From contig JAESUZ010001281.1 of the NCBI GenBank assembly GCA_017311185.1, positions 744,001 through 808,000 of the forward strand: DNA of 64,000 nt, written 5' to 3'. Below the pieces are notes generated by a model that saw only the letters and a list, made by a program, of their open reading frames with translations, had not been told where the DNA came from and made no database searches. Positions 11,830-26,000 of the stretch are shown here, in pieces. This DNA is from Proteles cristata cristata. Its lineage: Eukaryota; Chordata; Mammalia; Carnivora; Hyaenidae. Position 1 is the stretch's first letter. Each line of letters opens with the position of its first letter. A program made the position numbers and the translations under genes.

Positions 11830-14800
11830 GTGAGTGCGACCCGGGGCGGGCGGCGGGGGCCGTCGGGGCGGAGGGCGTGGGAGCCGAGCCCGCGTCGGAA
11901 GGAAGGCCGAGGCTGGCCGGGGGCGCCCGCGGGGCCGGACGGACGTGGGCGTCGTGGGCGGGGACCGGGGCCGGCGGGGCGCGGGGGCGCGGGGCGCGGC
12001 GCTGGGTGTCCTGGCCTCCTGGCTCCGCCGGGCCCGCCGACGCCTCCGCACCGTCTGGCCCCTGTCGCCCGCGGAGCCCGCGGGTCTGGGGGGCTCGTCC
12101 CGTCCGCGCGGCCCCGCGCGCAACCTCCCGACCCCGGCACCCCGGCACCCCGGGCGGAGTTTACTCCCCCGCGGCTGGGGGCGGCATCGCCGCCGGGAAG
12201 TCGGTCCGCGTCTATTGTCCTGTGCCTTTGGGGACGGGACCCGGCCCGGTGGGACTCGGGGAAGGGCCGGAGCTGCGGCGCCGGCGGCTCGCGGGCCCTG
12301 GGACTTCCGTAGGTGCCGGGACAGGAAAAGACCGCCAAAGCCGGCCTCTGCCCCGGGAATTTAGCCGACAGCCTGCATGCGTGTGCGTGGACTCCGGATA
12401 TGTCTTGGCAATGGTTCTGCTCTCCAGTCGAGCTCGTTTCAGTCCAGAGTTTGGCGCTGTTAAGCTGGGCGACCCGATGATCCAATTTCCTGTAGCAGAG
12501 CATTCTCACCATCGGGGTGGGGGTGGGGGTAAGTGGGGAGCGGGCCCCGGTGGCCGTTAGCTCTCGGGCGCCTTCTCAGAACTGGCCGGGCTCGGGGACG
12601 CTGTCAACTTGGTAAAGCCCTTCCGTGCGGCCGCCTTCCCCAGCCGCGCACCATGTGGATTTCATATAAAGCCGTGCGCATTCCAGAAGTGGGGGGAACT
12701 GCACAAACAGCGGCTGGAGCCGGTCCTGCCCGTGAAATGGCTGTGCTCGTCGCCTGCCCGGCGCAAACCGCGCCTTGGACGACACCCACGTGGAGCCTGT
12801 AGGCTTTGCCTAAAAAGAAGGAGTCTTCCAAGTCTCCACCCACAGAGAGTAATGCCCTTGTTGGTTGACCTCCGTGGGCTGCCTGGTGAAGCCTGTCAGC
12901 TCCCTTAGAATACGATTTTTAATTACACAGAATAAAATCCGCAGGATTGCCAAGGAAATCAGTTGTGCTCAAATACGGATACAAATATTAAAAATCGTAT
13001 GAAGAAATATATGCGGGTGTTTTTAGCCATTTTCAGTGTCAGGTGTAACAGTGGATCCAGTGATGGGGGAGGGTCCCATAATTACTGAACTTTCAAGATC
13101 ATGAGGACTGTGAACAGGATTTGAAGACACCCGCAATGACTAAAATATGAGATGAGAATATCAGTGACTCCTACCGGTGACAAGGTCATCAAGAGTTCTT
13201 ACTACCATGCTCTGTTGCCTGCATTCATAATGGAAAGAAATGCCAAATATCACGTTAGGGATTATGGAAAATAAAAGTAAAATTTCTTTTTCCCTTCTTA
13301 ACAGACCCTCTGAATTCTATTCATGAGTCCCAAGTTCAGAACCCCTATGTTAAATTTGGCATCTCCTTTATTTGTGATGCAGACTAACCACACTGCATTC
13401 TGAAGACCTAGAAAACCTACTGCTGAGAAAACAATTCCTGTCAAACCATACCTTCCAGGTCTGTTTGGGTTTACTCTGCTCTTCAGTGAGAAAGAATCTC
13501 AGAGCTCTTTTGGTTGTTGTTTCTGCCCCCTGCTGGGTTCCCAGGAAGCTGACTGTGAAATGGAGATTAGCCAGTGGGTGATTTCTTTGGGGAGGGCTCC
13601 TCATTTCCACCTAGGGAGGGAGGGAGGTAAAGGACTGAGCAGAGGCTGAGCGGCCAGTAAAGTTCTCAGCCAGCACCTGGGAGCCCTGGAGGTGGGGTGG
13701 CTTTCCAGAGCTGTCTCAAGTTTGCCTGAGAGGCCTCGGCCTCTGTGTCCTCACAGCGATCAGTCCTTGGGCTAGGGCTGCCCTGGAAAGAAGCGGGATC
13801 CTGAGTCAAGCAGTTTTTCAATGGAGGCTATCCTCAAAGAGGGCCAATGGGGTTCCATTCCCAGGGCACCTAGTGTGTGAGTGAAAAGGTGTATGCACAG
13901 GGATGTGTGGCTGAGATACATGGTGTGCACGGTCCTGGGTACTTGGCTAGGACCCAGGTACTTGGTGAGTATTGAGTGAATATAACTACGTGTGTCAGGG
14001 GACTTGCTAGTCTTACGTTATTTAATCCTCAAAACAGCTCGCCCTTCTTATCAGATGAAGAAATAATAATAAACCCTGGCCCCAGAATTCCAAAATCCTA
14101 CCAGATGTTTCCACCCAAATGCCCATCTGTCACTTCAGATACCACGTGGCAAAGTGAAAATCCTCCCCTCAGATCTTTCACGACTTGCTTTTCCTTGTTC
14201 ATGGTACCTTGTTTATGGTACACTGACTTGAGGCTGCCTTACCCCTCCCTTTTACTCATTTCTTGTACAAATACGTTCCAAGTGCCTACTATGTCCGAGG
14301 CACTATTTTAGGCACTTAAAATACAAGTGAACAAAACAAAGAATCCTGTCTTCAGGGAATTTACATCCTAGCAGGGTAGTGGGACCAAAAAAATAGCAAA
14401 TGTAATAATTAAGTAAATTATATATTATAGTAGGAGGTGATATACTACCTAATGTCAAGGATCTGGGATGTAGGTATATGAGTCTGGAATCTAGAAGAGA
14501 AACCTAGGCTTTAGGTGTAAATTGGGAATCATTGGCACATAGATGGTATTTAAAACAGGATAACTAAAGTAACCCCAGCAGGGGAGCATATGCACATAGA
14601 GCAGATGGCAATGGGAGCCGCCATCCCAGCAGGGAAGAGGAGGAGTCAGCAGTGGAGACTGACTGGGTGTGGCCAGTGAGGTGAGAGGAAATGCAAAAGA
14701 TGAGTCCTAGAAGTCTAGTGAGGAAAGAGTCTCCAGGAGGAGGGAGTGAACCCTCAAGGTTAAATGGGCTCAAAAGGTGAGGACTGAAGAGTCGCCCATT

Positions 14801-17800
14801 GGCTTGAGTGACATGGTGGTCAGTTCCCCGTTTCACCTTCGCAGCAGACCCTTGCGTCTGTATCTTTCTTGTCTTGTTGCAATGACATTTTCCAACTATG
14901 TTATGTTTCTTTTTCTTAAAGTTTATTTATTTGGGGGAGGGAGCTTGAGAATGCTCGTGTGCTTAAGAGAGGGAGGAGCAGAGAGAGAGGGAGAGAGAGA
15001 ATCCAAAGCAGGCTCTGCGTCTGCGTGCTGTTAGCCAGAGCCCGATGAGGAACTCGACCTCACCATTTGTGAGATCAGGGCCTGAGCTAAAATCAAGAGT
15101 CAGATGCTCAACAAACAGCCACCCAGTTCCTTTAGTGCCCTCCCCTCATCCTGGCTTCAGAGATCCCTGGACTCCTTGGCCTGGATTCAGGGCCTCAGTC
15201 TACCATTCTAGCTTCATTTCCAGGTTTGCCTTAACACTTTTTTTTTTTAATTAAAAGAGAAAGAGAGACACTGTGAGTAGGGAAGGGTCAGAGAGAGAGG
15301 GAGATACAGAATCTGAAACAGGTTCCAGGCTCTGAGCTAGCTGTCAGCACAGAGCCCAACGTGGGGCTCAAACCCATGGACTGTGAGATCATGACCTGAG
15401 CCAAAGTCGGACGCTTAACCGACTGAGCCACCCAGGCACCCCTTCCTTAACACTTCTAAGACAGTAGAATATGTCTTAATTTGGTCCTTTACTCATTCTT
15501 TTATTCTTCCACTTTATCCATCTCTTAGCTCTCAGATTGTCTCCCATTCTCTAGGCCCTTCCTCCTTCCTAACTGACTAGCGATAGTGGACTGCATTCAC
15601 CCTTCAGTCCATAGAACTCTTCTGTCACTCCAGTATTGTCTGACTTGGAACTTAATATTTATAAGTGTTTATATACCTTCACTTTATTTGTTCAATGGGA
15701 GTATCAGTAAGGAATGTGGAAAGAGTGGGGTCTGGAGCCCAATACATGTGGGCTTGAATCTCTGTTCTACTACTTATTTACTGTAGATCCTGGGTGAGTT
15801 ATCCAACCTCTGAAAGCCTTGGTTGGTTCATCTGCAAAACAAATATCATTGCTTTTCTCACGGAGTTGTGAACATTCACTGAATTAATGTATTTAGACAG
15901 CTTATCATGTAGTAGTGTGCTCTAAAACTGCGGGTTTTCTTTTTCATTGAGAGCAGAGATTGTGTCTTTTTTGAAAAATCCCAAAACCTTTATTCTATAC
16001 TTTATTCTGTAGTACTTTGGTGTTATACAGTTGATGTAGCTTTTGAGAAAAGATGTCTCATATGTAACAAGCTAACGCTACCTTTGTCAAAGGCGTCTAC
16101 AAAAATATGCCCCTGTGCTTTTGCATATAACCAACCATAAAATCTGTCAAGGTGAAGACTCCCTGGAATTTCTTAATGTACTAGGAAGTGCAGCAAGGCA
16201 GGAGAAAGCATTCCACACAAATAGTGTTTAAGCTTTCTGGCCATGCACAGTGTTCTTGGTGTAATTGAAGTGTAACTTAGCTATATAAACACACAACATA
16301 GTTCGGAAACAAGTGAAATTAACAGAAGCACCTGTTCTTTACATTACTCTTGATCATGAGCCAGGCTGTAATAGCTCATCCTGTTCCCTCGGAAGCAACT
16401 GGTTGTATGTGGAGATCAAGGCCAGTTTCGTGGGTCATTTCTTGCAGCAGCATACGGGTATTGCAGCATTGCAGTATTGTTAGAGCAGTGGCGCTCCTCC
16501 TGAGCCTACCATTTGCTGCATTGAAACATCCAGCCTTGTGCATTGGTGTTAATGTTTGTCCATCAGGGCAGCAATCTTATCAAGGTTCATACCCCTCAGT
16601 GTAGCATCCATACACTTAACTGCAACGGCCACGGCCTCTGTTCTCTTGCCCTTCGTTCCTGCAGTTTGAATCCTTGCACCCACAGCATCAACCCTAGCAC
16701 TCCTGCTGTAGAGATTAATTGCTTGGTTCTTTTGACGGATTTCATTTTCAGTGTGTGTTCTTGAAACATTTGTGTTGCTCTCCTGAATGGACTTTTTTTT
16801 TTTACTCTCAGCTTTTTCAGCCTTTCCTTATTGTTTTTCTTAAGTTTGTTTATTTTGATAGAGAGTGTGTGTGCATGCACACTCAGGGGAGGAGGTGGGG
16901 AGGGGCAGAGGGGGGCAGAGAGAGAGAATCCCAAGGACATCCCACTGACGGTGCAGAGCCCAACGCAGGGTTTGACCTCATGAACCAGGAGATCATGATC
17001 TGAGCCGAAACCAAGAGTCAGATGCTTAACCGACTGAGTCACCCAGGCATCGCTCAGCCTCTCCTTCTTTATCATATTTTTGACATTTCTATTAAGCTCT
17101 TCCACAGAAAACTTCAAGTTAAATAGGTGTTTCTCCATGTTCAACATAGTCTCAAGACTTTCCTTAGAGGTGGTAGCCCAGAGCTGTGGCCCCAGTTTGC
17201 TAGGAGGACACTCAGGGTCACATCCTAGTCCTGAGAGGCAGCCTGCACATCTCCCAGACCTCAGGTCCCATTCCTGTTGCTGTCACTCATACAGGGCCAC
17301 ACTGACTGGCACACGGGAAGTTTATGAATCTGTTGGTTGAGCCCAGGGCCAGCACCTGTGGTCTAAAGATTGTTTGCAGCACAAGGGCCATAACCAAGGG
17401 AACAGTGAGAGCTGGAGCCCAGCCTACAGGCACTCACCAGGCCCTAAACCTGAGCCTGGGGCTGGGGCCACTACGAGGAAAGGGCACCTGCATTTGATTT
17501 GCCCCAAGGTGCCCGGTGGTCTAACAAAGGCCCTGGTTGAATAATAGAAAACTTAAAAGATGATTAATTTCCAGTTGGGACTAAAATGAAACTGAGTCAT
17601 TATGGTGATGCAACTTTTATTTTTTAAGATTTTATTTTTAAGTAATGTCTACACCCAACATGGAGTTTGAACCCACAACCCTGAGATCAAGAGTCACATG
17701 CTCTATCGACTGAGCCAGCCGAGTACCCTCGTTGAGCAACTTATAGTTGAGGTCAAATCACTTCATTTCTTACCCTCTTGTTTATGGTCTTGTTATTTCT

Positions 17801-20800
17801 AAAATAAAGAGATTTGACAAGAATACCCTTGAGCTCCATTTTATCTTTTTAAAAAATTTTATTTATTTATTTATTTTTTTAATGCAGTGTACATTAGACA
17901 AGCTCGTGCATTTTATTTTTTTAAAATGTTTTATTTATTTCTCAGAGAGAGAGAGACAGCGTGAGCAGGGGAGGGTCAGAGAGAGAGGGAGTAACAGACT
18001 GAAACAGGCTCCAGGCTCTGAGCTGGCAGTCAGCACAGAGCCCGACGCGGGGCTCGAACCCACGAACCGCGAGATCATGACCTAAGCAAAAGTCGGACGC
18101 TTAACCGACTAAGCCACCCAGGCGCCCCATATCTTTTTTTTTTTTTTAATATTCTTTGAGTGTCGAGGGATTGAATTAATGCATTTCTATTTCAAGACAG
18201 TGGATATTTTTTCTAATAAAATGCAGTGTAATACGAAGATAGGTCGTCTAATCATTCAGCAAACATTTAAATTCATTGCCTAATATGCCAGGCACAGTGC
18301 TAGGCTTTAGTGATCCAGAATGAAACAAAATCAGTTTCTGCTCTCAGTTTGCAGTGGCAGACATTGCACCAGTGATTATACCCATAATTGACCAATTGCC
18401 GCAGTGACCAGGGCTCTGAGGGAGAAGGCCGTACACTGTGGTGGCACCTGAGCAGGGTGGAGGGGTCAGATCCCCCCTGGAACTACAGAATGAGGTGAGC
18501 CCTGTGAAAACGGCAGGCGGGCAGGACTGCTGCAAACTGAGGCAACGTTACTGTGCGCAGCACCATGACTGTAGAGAGAAGGATCGTGTAATGTCACAGG
18601 AACGGAATCCACTGTGAGCGAGGGCAGCACTGCCCGACCCAGGAGAGCTAAATTTGACCTTGTCACCCAGGTCAGAACCCTCCAGGGGTTTCCCTCCCTC
18701 TCCAGGACGTCCCGACTTCCGGCCACGCCCCCCAGAGCTCTTGTGGCCCCGCCCCGCTGCTGTCTCCACCCTCATCCGCACCGGGTTCTTCCCCCCTCCC
18801 CCTCCGGCTTGCCTTCTCTCCCCACCACAGCCAGCTTGCCCCATGGCGCTCGGCTTCCCTCTGCCTGGGACACGTGGCCCTGCTGTTCTGTGTCCGCGCC
18901 TTCCTGTTGTGCAGCCGATGCTCACACGCAGTCCCCCATTTGTGATTTTTTTTGGTGGGGGCATGCTGGCTTACTTACATCATGGCATGCGTCACACCTA
19001 AAACCAGGTTGTTCGTTTATTAGTTTACCTGTTTATTGGCCCTCTTATCCGCTGGAGCCTGGGCCCTGGAAAGGCAGGGACTGGTTTGTCGTATTCACCC
19101 CCATTTCCCCCATTCACTAGTGGCCTGCGGCACATAGTGGGTGCTTTGTTATGATTTATTGAATGAATGAATGAATGAATGAAGCCTAGGCATTAGTCAT
19201 AAGCGGGATGCCATTAGAGCTTTCTAAGTAGATGAGTTATGTGATTTTTCTAAAAGATTCCCACTTTCTTCAAGGAATAGGTGACATGGGAGAAGAAGGG
19301 GGAGAGAAACCTATGGATTAAGAGATTTAAGAGACGGGTTAACCAAATGCCAGGGGACGACCTTGTCAGATACTGATTGAAACAAAGGGGCCATAAAAGG
19401 ACATCTTTGAGACAAAGTGCTTTCCTAGAAGAGATTCATGTGGAAATATGGACAGGTGAAATAATTTGATGTCTGAGCGTCCGACTTCGACTCGGGTCAT
19501 GATCTCACGGTCCGTGGGTTCGGGCCGCATGTCGGGCTCTGTGCTGAAAGCTTGGAGCCTGGAGCCTACTTCAGATTCTGTGTCTCCCTCCCTCTGCTCC
19601 TCCCCTGCTCACTCTCTGTCTCTGTCTCTCAAAATAAAATAAAGACATAAAAAATAATTTTTAAAAAGCCTCAAAAAAAAAAAAAGCCCATGTGTGGAAG
19701 GAATTTTTTAAGAAATCTCAAAAAAAAAACAAAAAACAAGCCAATGTGTGTGTAAAATGGAAACTGAAGCACGCTGGTAACTGTGGGAGCCACTTCATGA
19801 GTATTTGGATGTTCGTTTTGCTGTTCTGTGTGTGTGGAAATTTTCCCTTTAAGTAGTCTGGTTTTATTCATTTATTTATTTATTTAAAGTTTTTTTAATG
19901 TTTATTTCTTTTTGAGACAGAGCATGAGCATGAGCAGAGGAGGGACAGAGAGAGAGGGAGACACAGAATCTGAAGCAGGCTCCAGGCTCTGAGCTGTCAG
20001 CACAGAGTCCAACGTGGGGCTCGAACCCACGAACCGAGATTGTGTCCTGAGCCGAAGTCAGACGCTTAACCGACTGTGCCACTCAGGTGCCCCTAAGTAG
20101 TCTGGTTTCAAAAAGTTTTAAAAAATTATGCTGCCTCCCAGCCAGAGGATTTTGGGGGGCAAGGTAGAGGAGAAAGAGTGAATTCCAGGTCAGAGAGGCC
20201 TGTTGCCAGAGGTCAGAGAGGTGGCAAGTGGATTTGGGGGGGGGGGTTCCAGCTCTATTTGGAAGATGGGAACAAGGAGGCTTGCTCATGTTTTATCTCA
20301 CTTGAGAATTGCAGCTTTGCAGGGTAGCTCAGGAGGGTCATTAGAGGAGGAAACCAACATGCACAGATAAGGGACTTGTCACAATTCACTCAGTTTATAA
20401 GTATGAGCTGGGGGAGCGCCTGGGTGGCTCAGTTGGTTGAGTGTCCGGCTTCAGCTCGGGTCATGATCTCCCAGTTTGTGAGTTTGAGCCCCTTTCCGGG
20501 CTCTGTGCTGACAGCTCAGATCCTGGAGCCTGCTTCGGATTCTGTATCTCCCTCTCTCTCTGCCCCTCCCGCACTCATTCTCTCTATCTCTTTCTCTCTC
20601 AAAAAATAAACATTAAAAAATAATATGAGCTGGAACTTGAACTTGGATCTTCTGACTCTGAGTTCTGCATTCTTTATACTATGCCACATCAGATAGCACG
20701 TTGTTCCTTTCCTTTCTGCATTTATTCATTTTGATGAGGGAGCATAATGTGAGCTGCGGGCAAAATACAAGCTGGCACCCTCCCTCCCCACATGGAATCT

Positions 20801-23029
20801 GTGTGATATTTCTCAGACGCTCCTGGCTGCCCAAGAACAAAGGAAAGGGGTTTAAGTGCTTGCCATGTGATGTGGGAAACTAAGGCAAATGAATGATTAA
20901 ACCCCTTACGGCCTACAGCCCAGTGACAAGTCTTTGAAGCAGGCGGAGTGACCTCCCTCTAGGAGCTCAACTGCCTGGATGATGATACTCTGCTGGGGCA
21001 AAAAGGAATCTTGGCTTAACATTATCCGTACCCCCCCCTCCAGGATCCTGTAAGTCTACTTTAACATCTAGCAATTCCTTTGGAAATTTCCTTTATCTCA
21101 GCTCCCCCAAAATACATACTGGCAATCATACTCCAAGCTTATGGCCCCGATATACATCTGAAGGGTCTCATGACTGAGGTTTTACTAATTGATAATAAAT
21201 GGCACTTTTCTAACAACACCTAGTCCCTCAAGGTCCTGGAAACCTCGCTTCCAGAATACCTCAGAGACTTACCTACCCCCCCTCTCAACCTAAAGGTATA
21301 TAATCAGCTACCTGTCACAACGCCAGTGCAGCTCTTTCTGCCCAGGGTCCTGTCCCCATGCTTTAATAAAATCACGTTTTTGCACCAAAGATGCCTTCAA
21401 GAATTCTTGCTTGGGTGTCGGCTCCGAACCTCACCGTCACCCCAAAGCCCCATCAATTTGACAGTATCATTTCAGCCCCTGTTCTGTATAGACTTTTGGC
21501 TAGGTTTGCGGAGGAGCTGTGATGAGTGGCATCACACACGGTCTCTGGTCTCATGAAGCTAAGTAGGGCATTGCATTACCCACCACTGCATGACCCCACT
21601 CACCACCGATCAGATTACCCACCACTGCACTCCACTGCTCATCCCTGCATGACACCACTCACCTCCGCATTGCTTGTGAAAAAAAGTTGGTTCTTAGCCC
21701 CTAGGGAGCAGGTTTCTAAACTGCTTTTGCCCTTAGGTACATTGTTTTCTTTTATTTAATTTTTAATTATAAATGTTTCAAACACACACATAAAAGGGAG
21801 AAGGTAATATCAAGAGCACCCATAGGCACATTAGCTAAATGTTAACAGTTTGAGCACTTTCCCTATTTGATTCGTTAATTTCCCTTTGCTGATGTCTCCA
21901 AAGTAAATTACAGTCCTTATGACTTACATCACTACTGCAGTATGCATTCCTAAAATGATAAGAGCATTCCCCTATATAGCCAACCTACTGTTATCACACA
22001 TAACAAAGTCAATAATAATTCCCTATTATCAGTTTATATCCAGTCCATATCAGAGCTCTCCAGTATTCCCAAAGTTGTCCTTTATAGCTAGACTTACTCA
22101 GATGGGTTTAAAGAAAGACAAACATTACATGTGACTGCGTCTCTGTAATCTGTTTTAATCTTGACCTTCCCCCTTTTGAGTCATCAGGCTATTCAGGAAT
22201 CACTGCGCATTGGCCCGTAGAATGCCCTCACCTTCTGCATTTGACCATTTCTATGTAGTGTAGTTTGGCTTGTTAGTCCATTGCTGTATTTTCCTGACAA
22301 CTGGCGATCTTGAAAATCATTCAGGGTAAACATTTTTATCTTTAGAAAGCCCATAGAATTTTATTTTAAAATTCACTTTGGAACTAGGAAAACAATACAA
22401 ATGGTTAAAAGAAAATTATAAAATCAGAGAAAAGGGATATCTTCTTCCCACCCTGGCTCCCAGCCCCATACTTCCCTCCCGAGAGACAATTACTATTCAT
22501 GAGTTGTTGTTTTTTATCTCCTTGCAGAGAGATTCACAAATTACAAACATACATGTATATAAAACTACACCCTGATTTGATACACCTCCTTGATTTTTTA
22601 AATACCAGCTTTATTGAGATATAATTCATGTACCACAAAATTCATGTCTTTACAGCAGACAATTCCATGATTTTCAGTATAATCAGAAAGTTGTATAACC
22701 ATCACTACTGTCTAACTATGGAATATTTTGATTCCCCTCAAAACGAACCTCATACCTTTTAGCAGTCACACCCCATTACCTCCCTGCTCCCTACATCCCT
22801 GGTCCTTAGCAGCCACTAATATACTGTCTGTCTCTATGGATTTGCCTGTTCTGGACATTTCACATACATGCAATCATACAATATGTGATCTTTTGTTACT
22901 GGCTTCTTTCACTTAGCATAACATTTTCAAAAGGTTCCTCCATGTCTCAACATAGAGTGGTACTTTATTCTTCCATGACTGAATAATATTCTCTTGTTTA
23001 TTTGTCCATTCATAAGTTAATGGATATCC

Positions 23030-23068
<39 letters not shown>

Positions 23069-26000
23069 TTTTTGGCTATTTATGAATAATACTGCTGTGA
23101 ATGTTTGTGTTCAAGTGGACATCTGCTTTCAGTTCTCCTGCATCTGTCCTGAGATCTGGAATTGCAAGTGACGGGGTTCAAAAGAAGTCTGCAAAGTATG
23201 CCACTTTAGTACGTGGATTATTTTGAGCTGAAAGCAATCAAGACTTAGCAGGCTCAAAACATTTTCTCCTCCCTACTTTGAAGAATGTAAGTTGGGGGGT
23301 CTTTCCCAGAACAAGAGGTTTTATCAGAGATAAATTTTACCTGAGTGACCCATCAGTGTGGCAGGGCAAACATCTAATTATGAAAAATCTGCTCTTATCG
23401 CCCTGTGAACTGCCCTTCTCATTCTACCTTATTCCTTAGCTCAGTATAGCATATATACTTCATTTTTACCTTCCTGCCTTGGAATGCCCCATGCATGTGG
23501 TGTTCCTGTATATTTGCAATTAAATGTGATTTTCTCCTGTTAATCTGTTTCATGCCAATTTAATTCTTATATCAGCCAGAAGAACCTTTAAGAGTGGATA
23601 AAAATTTCTCTTCCCAGCACTAGGTCATATGGGAGCCATGTTTAACATTTTGGGGAGCTATCAAACTGTTTTCTACAGTGGCTGCGCCACTTTACATTCC
23701 CACCAGCAGTGTATGAAGGTGCCAGTTTCTTATCTTTTGTCAATGCTTCTTATTATCTGACTTTTTGATTCTAGCCAACTTAGGGGGTATGAGTGGTATC
23801 TCACTATGGTTTTTGATATGCATTTCCCTAATGGCTAATGATGTTGAGCACCTTTTCTTCTTTTTTAAATTTTTTTAATGTTTTATTTTATTTTCAGAGA
23901 GAGAGAGAGAGTGCAAGCAGGCGATGGGCAGAGAAAGAGGGGGACACAGAATCCGAAGCAGGCTACAGGCTCTGAGCTGTTAGCACAGAGCCCAACGTGG
24001 GGCTTGAACCCACAAACCATAAGATCATGTCCTGAGCCAAAGTCAGACACTCAACCGACTGCTGAGCTTAACCCCCTTTTCATGGGCTTATTGGCCATTT
24101 ATATATATTCTTTGGAGAAGCCTTTATTCAAGTCCTTTGCTTATTTTTTTATTTGGGATATTTGTATTTTTTATTATAGAGTAGGTTAAAGATTATTTAA
24201 CAAGAGTACTTTGTGAATGAAGTTATGTCATACTGTATAACATCAGGAGGCAGGTGATACCTGGTTATTTCTGTACTACCTGCTACTGTTAAGGAGATGA
24301 CAGCCAGGTCATGTCTGTCAAGTCATGTTTTTTTCCCTTGTGAATAGTGAGCAAGTTATGGGGTGACACTTTGGTCTTGTCGAGGGGCCCCCATTTCCAC
24401 CAACCTTTCAACTAATGCTTAGCACCCATTGATGATCATTGCCTGAATCAATTATTGAATTAAGGGTTGCCAAGACATATTTTAGTTTGTTCTGTTGTTT
24501 GCTTCTTTCTATACTTTATTATTTATCTATTTATGAAAAAAGTTTTCTAACGTTTATTCATTTTTGAGAGAGAGATGAGAAAGAGAAAGAGAGAATGAGT
24601 GGGGGAGGAGCAGAGAGAGGGAGACACAGAATCTGAAGCAGGCTCCAGGCTCTGAGCTCAACACAGGGCTCCAACTCATAGACCACGAGATCATGACCTA
24701 AGCTGAAGTCGGATGGTTAAACAATTGAGCCACCCAGGTGCCCCCTTATTGATTGATTGATTTTTAGAGTGAGAGAGAGAAAGAGAGCAGGGGAGAGCAG
24801 CAGGGGATGGGGGAGAGAGAGAAATCCTTAAGTAGACTCTATATTTGGTACAGACACAGGGCTTGATGCCACAACCCTGAGATCATGACCTGAGCCAAAA
24901 TCAAGAGTCAGACGCTCAACTGACTGAGCCACCCAGGCGCCCCTCTGTCATTCTTTGTACATTTACTAGCTGGCATACTTATGTAAAGAGGAGCTTTCCC
25001 TCATCAACTGGGGCTCATGGGTGAAAATGACATATGGTTCATTCTGGAAAGGAAGATGGATACTTAATTGTTTCTTTATAATTTCTAATGTTCAAATGAA
25101 GGGATTGGTGTTCAAATGAAGGGGCTGGCATAATCCAAATTAGGGGAGTTTGTGGGGCTTCAGAAACTTGGCACGGGGAAACTTGTGGTTATCAATCTGC
25201 AAGGTGTCAAAAAAGAGCTTGCTTCTCCCCAGCAACTGAGAGTGTAGACAAGCCCTTCTCCTTTCCCTGACCCGCTCCTGTTCGGGAATACTGATGCACG
25301 CTTCTACCTCTTCTTTGATAGACACCACTAGAAGCGAACATTTAAAGACCCCGACCACTTTTAAATGTTGGAAGGTAATCTCGGGTAGAAATTTCCTGCA
25401 GAAGAGATGGGTAACCGATCCAAAGTCTCTCATTAGATATTAACTGGATTAAATTGAAACCACTGACACAAGGTCCCTTGTTTTTATGTGCTAAGACTTT
25501 TATTTTTATTTCTAATTCAAGCCAGAGCCATTTCTCTGGCCCAGTGGGGTTAATGGAAAAGGTCTGCAATTTGGACTCAAGGGTTTTGTTCTGGCACTTC
25601 TAGTGTGTGATCTTAGGCAAGACCTAAAAACTGAAACTCATTTTTTCTCACATGAAGAATGAAGATGATATTAATGCTTGCTTTACTGGATTTAATCAGA
25701 TAACCGGAATAAAGATGCTTCGTAAACTGTAAAGTACCACATAAGTGGGTAAGGCCGTAAGTCCCTTATTGGCCCTCTACTTAGAATCAGTCAACCTCCC
25801 CCTTGATTAGATTATGGACTTGGCTATTTCCTGGACTTCTTTACCAAGTTTCTCCTTCCTTAGTCCCTTTTAGTTTCTTAGCTTTTTCTAGCTATCCAGT
25901 CTTTATCCATGAAGCTCGCCCATGAAGCTTTGCAATTTCCACAACTGTGGCTCACAAGTCTTCTCAACTAGCCAGGAAATATAACAGAAAGAGCAGAGGT

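Larger units (their letters stand above)
11140..12640. promoter_or_regulatory. NID1: CpG island over NID1 promoter and exon 1
   Basis: CpG dinucleotides and G+C rise sharply here and fall away on both sides into AT-rich DNA. It is the only such block in the window and it spans the upstream region, exon 1 and the first 800 bases of intron 1. It behaves like a CpG-island promoter of a broadly expressed gene. The borders are judged by eye. Confidence 0.8.
22600..24180 (-). mobile_element. Old L1M 3' UTR/ORF2 fragment with nested insertions
   Basis: The stretch is antisense L1M sequence (ccagctttattgagatataattc, then ctggcttctttcacttagc, then cccaccagcagtgtatgaagg). It is broken by an LTR at about 23170-23615 and a SINE at 23862-24075. 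A (CT)n run occupies 23039-23061. Confidence 0.75.

Noticed and set aside
11368..12560. Several long overlapping open frames on both strands (up to 313 codons)
   Set aside because: They follow from very high G+C content, which makes stop codons rare. Only the exon 1 part (11605-11829) matches a known protein and ends at a proper donor.
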